Below are positions 47,155 through 56,503 of a stretch of DNA of 64,000 nucleotides, piece by piece. This DNA comes from Chitinophagaceae bacterium (GTDB lineage Bacteria > Bacteroidota > Bacteroidia > Chitinophagales > Chitinophagaceae). Every line of letters begins with the position of its first letter. The first letter of the stretch is position 1. A program made the position numbers and the translations under genes. Below the pieces are notes generated by a model that saw nothing but the letters and a program-made list of their open reading frames with translations, was not told where the DNA came from and did no database searches. The DNA lies in the NCBI GenBank assembly GCA_016720825.1, contig JADKJV010000009.1:62001-126000 (forward strand), read 5' to 3'.

Positions 47155-49021
47155 TTATGCCGCTTTTTCTGTTTGTACCGGAATTGTAAACTGGTAAACC
47201 GCGCCCTGTTCATTGCGGACTGAGTAGCTGGCCTTCAACTGCCCGCTCAGTGCTTTGATCAGTTTTTGTCCGAATCCGGGTTTGGATGTTTGCTGGTCTG
47301 GCATACCCGGGCCATTGTCACGTATTTCCAGATTCAGCTGTTTGCCCTGGTCTGTTAAGTTTATATGCAGCGATGGCCTGTCAACCTGCTTGTATGCATA
47401 TTTAAATGAGTTGGTAATGATTTCATTCACCAGCAAACCCAGTGGCATCACAGTATCCACATCCATCATTTCTTTTTCTATATGGATTTGCAGGTCAAAG
47501 CTGTCGGAATTATATCCGTATGCTTTCATCAGCGTCTCTGCCAGATCAGTCAGGTATAATTTAAAATTCACAAGGGAAACATCATCCACCTGGTAGAGCC
47601 GCTGGTGCATGAGTGACATGGCCTGCACCCGCAGCTGGCTTTCCCGGATGGCGGACTGGCTTTCTTCATCTTTCAGGCGGTAACTCTGCAGGTTCAGCAG
47701 GCTGGAAACAATCTGGAGGTTATTTTTAACCCGGTGATGCAGTTCTTTCATCATCCACTGCAGTTTGTCAGATTGCTCGGAGATTTTTTGTTTCTGTTGT
47801 TGTGATTTCCTTTTCTGCATCCAGACTACTGCCAGCAGCAACAGCAGTACGCCGGATGCAACTGTCAGCACGATCATCCGCTGGCTCCTCGCTTTTGCGA
47901 GTCCGTTCAGGTGAATGATTTCCTCTTCTTTCTTCCCGGTTTCATATTTCACCTGCACATTGGCAATCTGGCTGCTCTTGGTGATATTATTGATTGAATC
48001 AGATAATTGCACTTTGATCTGGAAAAAATAAAGGGCAGAATCATACTCCCCCTCTTGTTTTATGGATATCATTCAGGACGGAATATGCATTCACGGCCCT
48101 GAACGGGGATTTTAATTCATTGCAGAGTGTCAGCATCCGGTGTGCGTATTCATCGGCCAGGGGCAGATTACCCATGTTCAGATATACCTGGGCAATGGTG
48201 TTGTAATTATAAGTCAGGCTGATCCGGTTATTCTTTTTCTGGTTGATGTCAATGGCCTTGAACTGGTATTCCAGGGCTTTGTTATAATTTTTGAGGTGTT
48301 CGTTATAAACCTGGCTGATATTATTATATAGTTTGGCCAGTTGCTCTTCTCCTTTACCTGTTTTTTCAATGATACTGATCCCGCGGGTGTATAAAACAAA
48401 TGCTGAATCCATCAGGTCTGGCCGGTTGATGGTTTCACTCATATCCCGGAGGATGATCCCCTGCATATTGAGTGCATTGATCAGTCCGGGGTAATCTTCT
48501 TCTTTTTCTGCCATTTGTTCAGCTTCTTTGGCCAGCACTAAAGCCTGCTCCTGGAAAGCAGTCGTGCCTTTTTCCCCGCCCATTTCTTTATATATATCTG
48601 CTAACAGTGTTTTGGCTTTCACCAGGTCAGTCCACAAATGCATGCTGTCATAAATATGCACTGCTTTGAGTACGGTTTCAATCGCCCCTGAATAATCACC
48701 CATCCTGCGCTGGTAATTGGCTTCTACGGATAACGCGCGGGCAACGCCAGGTGCATATCCTGCTTTGGTAGACAGCGCATGTGCCTGTTGCGCATAAAAA
48801 CGCATGGAGTCAAAATTGACAATACTGAAATCGTTGGACTGTTTGATGAGGGATGAAACCCGGGCTGTATCTGCGTTGAAGTCGGAAGGAAGGTTTTTTG
48901 CAGTCTTATCTTTTCCCGAACGGTTGCAGGCAGTCAACAACAGCATGATTCCCGCCAGCAGGTAGACTGCCGGTTTGCCTTTTGATGAAAAACTTGCTAC
49001 TGATATTGTACGGGCCCGCAT
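47155..49021 (-). CDS. TPR lipoprotein histidine kinase, HisKA_2 type (frameshifted)
   Basis: About 621 residues after repair. It starts with a lipoprotein-like signal (LLLTACNRSG), then TPR helices (about 50-320), one membrane helix (MIVLTVASGVLLLLLAVVW), and a HisKA_2 domain with KELHHRVKNNLQIVSSLLN, then ATPase boxes NEIITNSFKYA and DNGPGMP. The C5 run at 48048-48052 has one base too many. With four, DIHKTRG joins EYDSALYFFQ and the TPR array is continuous. The periplasmic TPR sensor passes a signal to the LytTR regulator encoded next. Confidence 0.87.
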
Positions 49022-49047
49022 TAGCCTGCCAAAATATACAATATCCT

Positions 49048-49913
49048 TTAATCCGGAAAGTTCTGTTCATGGAGGAGATTCCGGAGTGCTTCCGGTAATT
49101 CAGGATGCCTGAATTGAAATCCGGCTTCCAGGATTTTCCGGCAACTCACGCGGGCAGATTTCAACACTTCAATGCTCATTTCTCCGAGTATAATCCGGAG
49201 CATAAATGCGGGTACGGGTATAGTTAAATGAAAACCCGGTTTTTGCTGGCGGGCCAGTTCTTTCACCAAAGTCCTGTTTGATACCGGGTTCGGGCCGATG
49301 GCATTAAAGACACCAGCCTGGTTCCTGTTTTCGATCATATAGATAAATAAGTCCACGAGGTCGTCCATATGAATCCAGCTGATGACCTGTCTGCCGCTGC
49401 CCAAAACTGCCGCGATCCGAAAACGAAGTGGTTTGAGGAATTCTCCCAATCCTGGCAGGTGGTTCCCAGGAAATCATTTGCGGGAGGATCGGTCTCCGAA
49501 AAGCCTTTATCATCATTGCTGGCCGGGTTTTTATCAGGACCATACCAGCCGATAGCAGAAGCGTTAATTACAGACTGTACTTTGTTACTGTTATTTGCAA
49601 GAAGAGAAGTGATGAGCTGTCCTGCCTGTACCCGGCTGTCGCGGATCAGGGCTTTTCGTTTTGCCGTCCATCTTTGATCAGCCACACCGGCACCGGCGAG
49701 GTTGATGATATGATCGGCTTTGGCGAAGGCTTCCACGTCTGCCTTTCCGGAAGCCGGATCCCAGCAGGCATAGAATAATCCGGGTGTGGCAGATTCGGGG
49801 CTGACGAGTTTACGTGAGAGTATGATCACCTCATATCCTTTTCCCAGCAGGGCTTTGGTAAGCGCGTTCCCAACAAGTCCGGTTCCTCCGGTGATCAGCA
49901 CGCAGGGTTTCAT
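49048..49913 (-). pseudogene. TIGR01777-type NAD-dependent epimerase, internal deletion
   Basis: A short-chain dehydrogenase related to SulA/YfcH-type epimerases. The N-terminal part has the Rossmann GxxGxxG in LITGGTGLVGNAL and the catalytic SAIGWYG region. The C-terminal part has ISWIHMDDLVDLF and a DUF1731-like tail. At about 49420-49440 CQDW passes directly into LGEFLKPLRFR in another frame; the family normally has 20-30 residues between. ATTGGGAGAA occurs at the join and would fit both edges, as in a deletion between short repeats. As read, the gene would make no complete protein. Confidence 0.75.
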
Positions 49914-50006
49914 GATGGAGAATTATGGTATAAATAACACTACCGCTCAGCAAATGTTTGAAATCAGCCTGAACAAATCATTTATCTTGGTGCAAAATTA
50001 AGCAGT

Positions 50007-50905
50007 ATGAATTCGGTTCTGAGTATCCGGAATATTTCCAAATCTTACCCCGGTGTAAGGGCCCTGCACGATGTTTCATTTGATGTGCCTAAGGGCAGTG
50101 TGTTTGGCATCCTGGGGCCTAATGGCAGTGGTAAAACAACCATGCTGGGCATTATCACAGATGTGTTGCGCGCGAATGCAGGGAGTTACCAGTGGTTCGG
50201 TCAGCCCGGTTCACCGGCCATGCGAAAACAGATCGGGTGCCTGCTGGAGACACCAAATTTTTATACTTACCTGTCCGGCACCGACAACCTGCGGATCACG
50301 AGTGCGATCAGTGGACGCGGATCAGCAAAGGAAATTGATGAAGTGCTGAAGAAAGTGAATTTATATGACAGGCGCTGGACGAGTTTCAAATCATTCAGTC
50401 TGGGTATGAAACAAAGGCTGGCCATTGGTGCCGCTTTGCTGGGCAGCCCCAAAGTTTTATTGCTGGATGAACCCACCAACGGACTTGATCCGGTGGGAAT
50501 TGCAGAAATCAGGTCGCTGATTATGGATCTCAGTAAGACAAAGGTCATACCATTATCATGGCCAGTCACCTGCTGGATGAAGTGGAAAAAGTATGTACGC
50601 ATGCGGCGATTTTAAAGACCGGTCAGTTAATTACTACCGGACCTGTTGAAGCGATTCTGAAAGATAATGACACGGTTGAACTGGCTGCAGTTAATATGGA
50701 AAAACTCACTGCCTTATTTACTGCACAGGGCAAAACGATTTTACCCGGTGAAATACCAGGCAGTATCCAGGTTTCATTTGATTCCGGTACGGCGAGACTG
50801 GATGATATCAATAAATTCTGTTTTGATAACGGGGTTATTTTATCACTGCTCGTACTGAGGAAGAAAAGGCTGGAAGCCCGTTTCTTTGAACTGACCAATA
50901 ATTAA
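50007..50905 (+). CDS. ABC transporter ATP-binding protein (frameshifted)
   Basis: About 300 residues after repair. Walker A GILGPNGSGKTT, signature SLGMKQRLAIG and Walker B VLLLDEPTNGLDPVG are all present. The frame breaks at 50543-50544 (GG should be GGG), which restores KTKGHTIIMASHLLDEVEK with the switch histidine. The C-terminal 100 residues are the short extension usual in ABC-2 exporters. The permease begins 23 bases downstream. Confidence 0.9.
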
Positions 50906-50928
50906 TTCATTGTTTTTATCTGCATAAT

Positions 50929-51747
50929 ATGACAACGCTGATCAGGACCGAATGGCTTAAGATGAGAAAATACAATGCCTTCTGGTGGGTGATGGGATTA
51001 ACGGCCCTCTCCTATCCGGGTATTAATTTTATTTTCTACCAGGTTTATGGCAATATTACCTCACAGCCGAATAGCGCCAGCCGCCTGGCTAAAATGGCAA
51101 TCGGTAATCCATATACTTTCCCGGATGTATGGCATACTGTGGCATATTTCTCATCCTGGTTTGTATTCATACCTGCCGTAGTGGTGATTATGTTTATCAC
51201 CAATGAATATTCTTTCCGCACACACCGCCAGAATATCATTGACGGCTGGAGCCGGAACCAGTTTATTACCAGTAAGCTGATTGATGTGCTGCTGATCACA
51301 TTGATGATTACCGGACTGTATGCAGGTGTGTGTTTTATTACCGGTATGGTCAGTCAGGATCGTTTAATCCAGGATACCTGGTCTCAATTTTATTATACAG
51401 GACTTTTTGCAATGCAGACATTTGCCCAGCTGACACTGGCATTCCTGACAGGATTCCTGATACGTAAAGCCTTTATGGCGCTGGCAGTTTTCCTGTTTTG
51501 GTTTATTATCCTGGAGAATATTCTTGTCATGTACCTGAAATTCAATGCCAACGACATTGGCCGTTTTTTCCCTTTTGAAATTTCCGACCGGCTGGTGCCT
51601 GTTCCGGCTTTCCTGGGTAAATTAGACCAGACCGGTTATGACAAAGCGGTGCATGAAATTCCATTGTATACTGTCTATACTGTTATCCTCACTTTTGGTG
51701 TATGGGCTTTATGTTACTGGATGAACCGGAGAAGGGATTTGAAATAA
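50929..51747 (+). CDS. ABC-2 type transporter permease
   Basis: 272 residues with about six hydrophobic segments (near 18-38, 68-95, 118-142, 155-178, 185-205 and 243-262). It pairs with the ATPase encoded just before to form an exporter in the inner membrane. The substrate cannot be told from sequence; the pair resembles those used for drugs, lipids or copper-related functions. Confidence 0.85.
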   Translation: MTTLIRTEWLKMRKYNAFWWVMGLTALSYPGINFIFYQVYGNITSQPNSASRLAKMAIGNPYTFPDVWHTVAYFSSWFVFIPAVVVIMFITNEYSFRTHRQNIIDGWSRNQFITSKLIDVLLITLMITGLYAGVCFITGMVSQDRLIQDTWSQFYYTGLFAMQTFAQLTLAFLTGFLIRKAFMALAVFLFWFIILENILVMYLKFNANDIGRFFPFEISDRLVPVPAFLGKLDQTGYDKAVHEIPLYTVYTVILTFGVWALCYWMNRRRDLK

Positions 51748-51765
51748 TCCCGTTTCATTCATTAC

Positions 51766-51794
51766 AAAAAAAACCCCGGCAGGAATACCGGGGT
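51766..51794 (-). terminator. Terminator of the division/cell-wall cluster
   Basis: Stem ACCCCGG / CCGGGGT. On the minus strand it is followed by eight T, making it a strong end for transcripts leaving ftsZ. Confidence 0.85.
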
Positions 51795-51884
51795 AACAAC
51801 TAAAAAACACTAAGTAATGAATGAACCTTAGCTTCATTGGAACGAACAATCATGATGACCGGGTTCTGCGGTCATACAATATCA

Positions 51885-53873
51885 TCAGTCGGCGTTCTTG
51901 CCGTCTAAAAATTTGTTGATGGTTGAAATCTGGGCCTGGTTGGTGCCCTCTTTTTTCACTTCGTAATTGCTGTAGAAATTTTCAACGTTGGAGTTGTTGC
52001 TGTACAATTCCATATTGCGGCGGATGTAGGCCGGCACAGTCTCAAACTCATTGTTTGGGTCAGCAGCGTTAACATTGAATGATAAGTTTCTCAACTTATG
52101 CAGTCGTTCCGCAGCCCGCTTTTGCTGCTCTGCAGTTTCGTCCAACAAAGTCGGATCCTCTACCGCGGCAGGCAAAACTTCATGAGCCTGATGGGCCAAC
52201 GGCACATCCGCCGCTGGAATATCCTCCCGTTCTACCAGTTGCATTTGCAATTCCAGGAGCTCGTCCTGTTCATTGCCTGCGGGCAATACGGGATTCAATG
52301 GTTCTTCGGCAGAAGTTTTTGAGGTAACGACCTCTGATTTAGATTCTGCGTAAATATTGGACGGTCTGGCCAGATATCCTCCCGATGCTGCAGACACCGG
52401 GGTAGTACTAGTACTATCTTTAAGACTGTAAATCAGTTCTGCATCAGTCTGTTTTACAGTGTTGATTTCTTTGCTAACGTGCTGCACCGAATTTATACTT
52501 TCGTTTTTTTCTATTAGCTGCAAGTTGTCAACAGTATTTGTACCTGCTTCTTCTACCGTAGATTTACTAAGTATATTTTCGTGTTTGGCAGCCGGTGTTG
52601 GTGTTTCCAGTTCCAGGTAAGTGATCTCCGGCTCTGCTTCGCGGATATCAGTTATGTCAAATACCGGAGCTTCCGGAACCTCGTCGAGGTCTACCAGCTT
52701 AGGACTCAGGTCAACCTGCATCACAGGTTCAGCCGGTTTCACTTCGGGTTCTTTCATCACGGGCGCTTCAACAACAACAGGTGCTGCTACTTTTTCAACA
52801 ACAACCGGTTTTACTTCAACCGGTTTTTCTTCCTGTCCCAGGATCATTACAATTTTCTCTTCCACTTTGGGTTCTTCCTTGCGGGGAACGGGTTTCGCGA
52901 AAGGATCTTTGTGTTCAAATCCGGTAGCGATTAAAGTAATACCCAGTTTATCACCAAGTGTGTTATCATAACCTAAACCGAGAATCACATCAGTGCCTTC
53001 ACCGGCCTGGCTGAGCAGGTAACTCTGGATTACTTCCACTTCATCCATTGTGAATTCATGTTCACCGGTGGCTGAGTTAATATTAATCAGGATCCATTTG
53101 GCTCCCTGGATATCGCTGTCGTTCAGCAGCGGTGAATTCATGGCTTCAGCAATCGCAAGCTGGGCGCGGTTTTCACCGGAAGCCTCAGCATTACCAAGGA
53201 TAGCCACACCACCATTGCGCATTACGGTGCATACATCCGCAAAGTCAACATTGATCTGTCCGGTACTGTTGATCACATCGGTGATACATTTAGCGGCTGT
53301 TGCCAGTACGTTATCTGCTTTGGCGAATGCCTCGCGCATTTTCAGGTTACCAAACTGGTGACGCAGTTTATCATTGCTGATCACCAGCAGTGTGTCAACA
53401 TACTGTTTCAGGTTTTTAATACCTTCTTCAGCCTGCAGCTGCCTTTTCTTTCCTTCGTACGCAAAAGGTGTGGTCACGATACCAACAGTCAGGATACCGA
53501 GGTCTTTACAGATTTTGGCAATGATGGGTGCGCCACCGGTTCCGGTACCACCGCCCATACCTGCGGTAATGAATGCCATTTTGGTATTCACTTCCAGTAT
53601 ACGCCTGATTTCATCGAGGGATTCCTCGGTGGCCTGGCGGCCGATTTCAGGATTTGCACCGGCACCCAATCCCTGTGTGAGATGTGGCCCCAGTTGTACA
53701 CGGTTGGGAATATCGCTGCTGGTCAGTGCCTGCGCATCGGTATTGCATATAATGAAATTGACACCGTCAATCTGCTGGCTGAACATGTAGTTCACCGCAT
53801 TTCCTCCACCGCCTCCCACACCAATCACTTTCAGGATGGATGATTTTTCTTTGGGCAGATCAAAATGAATCAT
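51885..53873 (-). CDS. ftsZ: Cell division protein FtsZ with long C-terminal extension
   Basis: 662 residues; the GTPase core is about 330, so half of the protein is extension. FtsZ polymerises into the division ring. The tubulin signature GGGTGTG is at 107-113. The linker (about 335-600) is rich in Pro, Glu and Val (EVKPVVVEKVAAPVVVEAPV). The conserved tail peptide appears as VPAYIRRN at about 613-620, which would bind FtsA, but 42 further residues follow it. Last gene before the cluster terminator. Confidence 0.97.
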   Translation of the reverse strand: MIHFDLPKEKSSILKVIGVGGGGGNAVNYMFSQQIDGVNFIICNTDAQALTSSDIPNRVQLGPHLTQGLGAGANPEIGRQATEESLDEIRRILEVNTKMAFITAGMGGGTGTGGAPIIAKICKDLGILTVGIVTTPFAYEGKKRQLQAEEGIKNLKQYVDTLLVISNDKLRHQFGNLKMREAFAKADNVLATAAKCITDVINSTGQINVDFADVCTVMRNGGVAILGNAEASGENRAQLAIAEAMNSPLLNDSDIQGAKWILININSATGEHEFTMDEVEVIQSYLLSQAGEGTDVILGLGYDNTLGDKLGITLIATGFEHKDPFAKPVPRKEEPKVEEKIVMILGQEEKPVEVKPVVVEKVAAPVVVEAPVMKEPEVKPAEPVMQVDLSPKLVDLDEVPEAPVFDITDIREAEPEITYLELETPTPAAKHENILSKSTVEEAGTNTVDNLQLIEKNESINSVQHVSKEINTVKQTDAELIYSLKDSTSTTPVSAASGGYLARPSNIYAESKSEVVTSKTSAEEPLNPVLPAGNEQDELLELQMQLVEREDIPAADVPLAHQAHEVLPAAVEDPTLLDETAEQQKRAAERLHKLRNLSFNVNAADPNNEFETVPAYIRRNMELYSNNSNVENFYSNYEVKKEGTNQAQISTINKFLDGKNAD

Positions 53874-53937
53874 AGTGTTGAATTTAGTTGGCCCTTACAG
53901 CCGTTGATAAAGTGGTTAGTAAGTATTGGTTGCTTGA

Positions 53938-55317
53938 TTATAATTGTTTGTCTTCTTCTTCTTTAAAAAGATCAATGATCCTGTCTTTGAATTTTCCCCA
54001 GAATCCGTTCATGTTCTTCTTCCGTTTTTCCAGTTCGTGGCCGCCTACTGCTTCACCCACTTCTTCTGCTACGGGTACATCGGCAGCTGCTTTACGTAAA
54101 CCTTCGGGAACATCCACTTTCGTGTAATCTTTTTCGAAATCCTTGCGGTTATGCTCATAATCGTCGTAACCTTTCAGGATTAAACCGATACAGGTTGAAT
54201 AGGTGGGTTTAGCCAGTTCATCAATATGACCGCCAGCGAGATGTTCATTGGGGAAACCAATGCGTGCAGGTAAACCGGTAACATATTCAGTCAGCTGGAT
54301 CAGGTGTTTCAATTGTGAACCACCACCGGTAAGGATGATACCACCATTCAGCATGCGGTTATCAAGTCCCACTTGTTTAAGATGATAAGTTACAAAGTCC
54401 ATGATCTCACTCATTCTTGCCTGGATGATATTCGCCAGGTTTTTCACGCTGATTTCCTTGGCAGGCATACCGCGTAATCCGGGAATGGTGATATAGGCAT
54501 TGGCTTTGGCCTCATTGGCGAGGGCACTGCCGAACTGCACTTTCATTTGTTCCGCCTGGGTTTTCAGTACACCCAGTCCGGTTTTAATATCATTGGTGAT
54601 ATTCTCACCGGCAAAAGGAATTACAGCAGTGTGTTTCAGGATGCCTTCGTAGAACACGGCGAGGTCAGTTGTACCACCACCAATATCCACGATAGCCACA
54701 CCGGCTTCAAGGTCTTCCTGTCCCATAACCGCTGAAGATGAGGCAAGCGGCTGCAGTACCAGGTCTTTGGTAACAAGACCGGCTTTCTCCACACTGCGGT
54801 TGATATTGCGGATAGCATTTTTATCACCGGTGATGATGTGGAAGTTGGCACCGATTTTTACACCGCCATAACCAATAGGATTAGGGATGTTCTGGAAATT
54901 ATCCACGGTAAATTCCTGCGGGATCACATCAATGATCTGGTCGCCGGCAGGGATATATGTTTTATACTGGTCAGCAATCAGCTGGTCAATCTCCCGGTGC
55001 GTGATTTCTTCATCCGTATGCTGGCGAACGATATCGCCGCGGGTTTGCAGGCTCTTGATATGATGACCGGCAATGCCCACATACACATCATGCAGTTTCA
55101 GGTCGGGGTTCGACGCGAAGCAGTTTTCCAGCGCTGTGCGGATCGCTTTGATTGTTTCATCAATATTGAGAACCTGGCCGTGTTTAACACCGTTGGAATT
55201 TGCTTTTCCAAAACCCAGTATCTCCAGTTTGCCAAACTCGTTTTTGCGTCCGGCAATTACTGCGATCTTGGTTGTACCGATATCCAGACCGACAATAATA
55301 GGTTGTTCGTTGTTCAT
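53938..55317 (-). CDS. ftsA: Cell division protein FtsA
   Basis: 459 residues, an actin-like ATPase that tethers FtsZ to the membrane. Phosphate loop DIGTTKIAVIAG, second loop VDIGGGTTDLAVF and the adenosine motif GGIILTGGGSQL are present. The C-terminal GFWGKFKDRIIDLFKEE forms the amphipathic membrane-targeting helix. It precedes ftsZ by 64 bases. Confidence 0.96.
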   Translation of the reverse strand: MNNEQPIIVGLDIGTTKIAVIAGRKNEFGKLEILGFGKANSNGVKHGQVLNIDETIKAIRTALENCFASNPDLKLHDVYVGIAGHHIKSLQTRGDIVRQHTDEEITHREIDQLIADQYKTYIPAGDQIIDVIPQEFTVDNFQNIPNPIGYGGVKIGANFHIITGDKNAIRNINRSVEKAGLVTKDLVLQPLASSSAVMGQEDLEAGVAIVDIGGGTTDLAVFYEGILKHTAVIPFAGENITNDIKTGLGVLKTQAEQMKVQFGSALANEAKANAYITIPGLRGMPAKEISVKNLANIIQARMSEIMDFVTYHLKQVGLDNRMLNGGIILTGGGSQLKHLIQLTEYVTGLPARIGFPNEHLAGGHIDELAKPTYSTCIGLILKGYDDYEHNRKDFEKDYTKVDVPEGLRKAAADVPVAEEVGEAVGGHELEKRKKNMNGFWGKFKDRIIDLFKEEEDKQL

Positions 55318-55357
55318 AATCTTGTGTTTAGTTGTTGTTAGAAATACTTAGTTGTTT

Positions 55358-56503
55358 TTAGTTATATCCTTTATTCGGGTCTTCCGCCGGTTTGGGCGGC
55401 ATCACCGCTTTGGGTTCATTGTTCGCTGGTTTTTTCACTGGTGGCTTTGCCTGTTGCCTGTTCGGTTTTGGCTTCGGCGCAGTTACCCGGTTTTGCTGTA
55501 CCGGTTTCGGTGCGTTTACTTTCACCGGAACATTGCGTACAGTTACTGCACTGTCGGCTGGCCTACCTACGGGATCTGCTGTATGCACTTCTGCTGTATC
55601 GGCCTCCAGGTTGTAAATCGGTTTCAGCGGTGTTACGCTGTGCGTGGTATCATCACGCATGGCGGCCGCTTCTTCCAGCATTTTCTCCACACTGCGACGC
55701 AGGGCAGCGGAATCTGTTTTGCCGGTATCACCATTCTTAGATGCCACTACCTGTCCGCGGAAACGCACATCAATCAGCTTGTATTTATCAAATCCTGCTT
55801 TGCTCAGTACATTTTTATAAAACACATCCAGGCGGTGGAATTTCTGTTCAATCTGGTCAGCATCCCCAAAGCGGATAATGTGATTGCCCACGACGGGAAT
55901 GATTTCCATGCCGGTTTCAGGTACAATGTCCACTTGTGAAATCTGCGCCATCCAGAATGGATCATGCATGATATAATTTGCCATGGACAGGATTCCTTTC
56001 AGCACCACACTGTCGCCCTGGTCCGGAATTTTTTTATCCGTAAACCCGGTGAATACAGGAACACGTGCACTCATTTTATCAGAGAGCGGTAACCGGTTGC
56101 CTTTGTCATCCACATAAAATGAATGACCGGATTGTGTGAATACACGGGCCAGCGGTTCTTTTTCATTAATGCGGACATGCAGCCAATCGTGATTGTCGAA
56201 ATATAATTCTGCATTGCTCACCCAGTCATTGCTTTCCAGTTGTTTCTCGGTTTTACGGAGATCAATATCCTGGACCGGTTTGCCTTTCAGTTTTCCGCCG
56301 GCTGCTTTTACCAGCAGGGTTTCCACATCTTTTTCATCCAGGAAATAATTCGTTTCAACGCCCCGGATGCTGATCGTATAACCGGTTACACGGCCTTTAT
56401 TCCTTTTGCTGATAGCCGCGAGCAGGAGTACGAGCATACCCGCACCGATGCAAAGCCACACTGTGACAAATAAAATTTTCCGTATGGTTGTTCCTGCCTT
56501 CAC
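55358..56503 (-). CDS. ftsQ: Cell division protein FtsQ/DivIB
   Basis: 381 residues. One membrane helix (about 8-31), then a POTRA domain that starts TISIRGVETNYFLDEKDVETLL, a beta domain (KLIDVRFRGQVVAS), and a Pro/Lys-rich periplasmic tail longer than in E. coli. It links FtsA/FtsZ to the septal wall enzymes. It begins immediately after murC. Confidence 0.9.
   Translation of the reverse strand: MKAGTTIRKILFVTVWLCIGAGMLVLLLAAISKRNKGRVTGYTISIRGVETNYFLDEKDVETLLVKAAGGKLKGKPVQDIDLRKTEKQLESNDWVSNAELYFDNHDWLHVRINEKEPLARVFTQSGHSFYVDDKGNRLPLSDKMSARVPVFTGFTDKKIPDQGDSVVLKGILSMANYIMHDPFWMAQISQVDIVPETGMEIIPVVGNHIIRFGDADQIEQKFHRLDVFYKNVLSKAGFDKYKLIDVRFRGQVVASKNGDTGKTDSAALRRSVEKMLEEAAAMRDDTTHSVTPLKPIYNLEADTAEVHTADPVGRPADSAVTVRNVPVKVNAPKPVQQNRVTAPKPKPNRQQAKPPVKKPANNEPKAVMPPKPAEDPNKGYN

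Noticed and set aside
2341..50905. Programmed ribosomal frameshifting as the cause of the many breaks
   Set aside because: The sites share no slippery heptamer, the direction differs between sites, and the affected genes are ordinary single-frame families.
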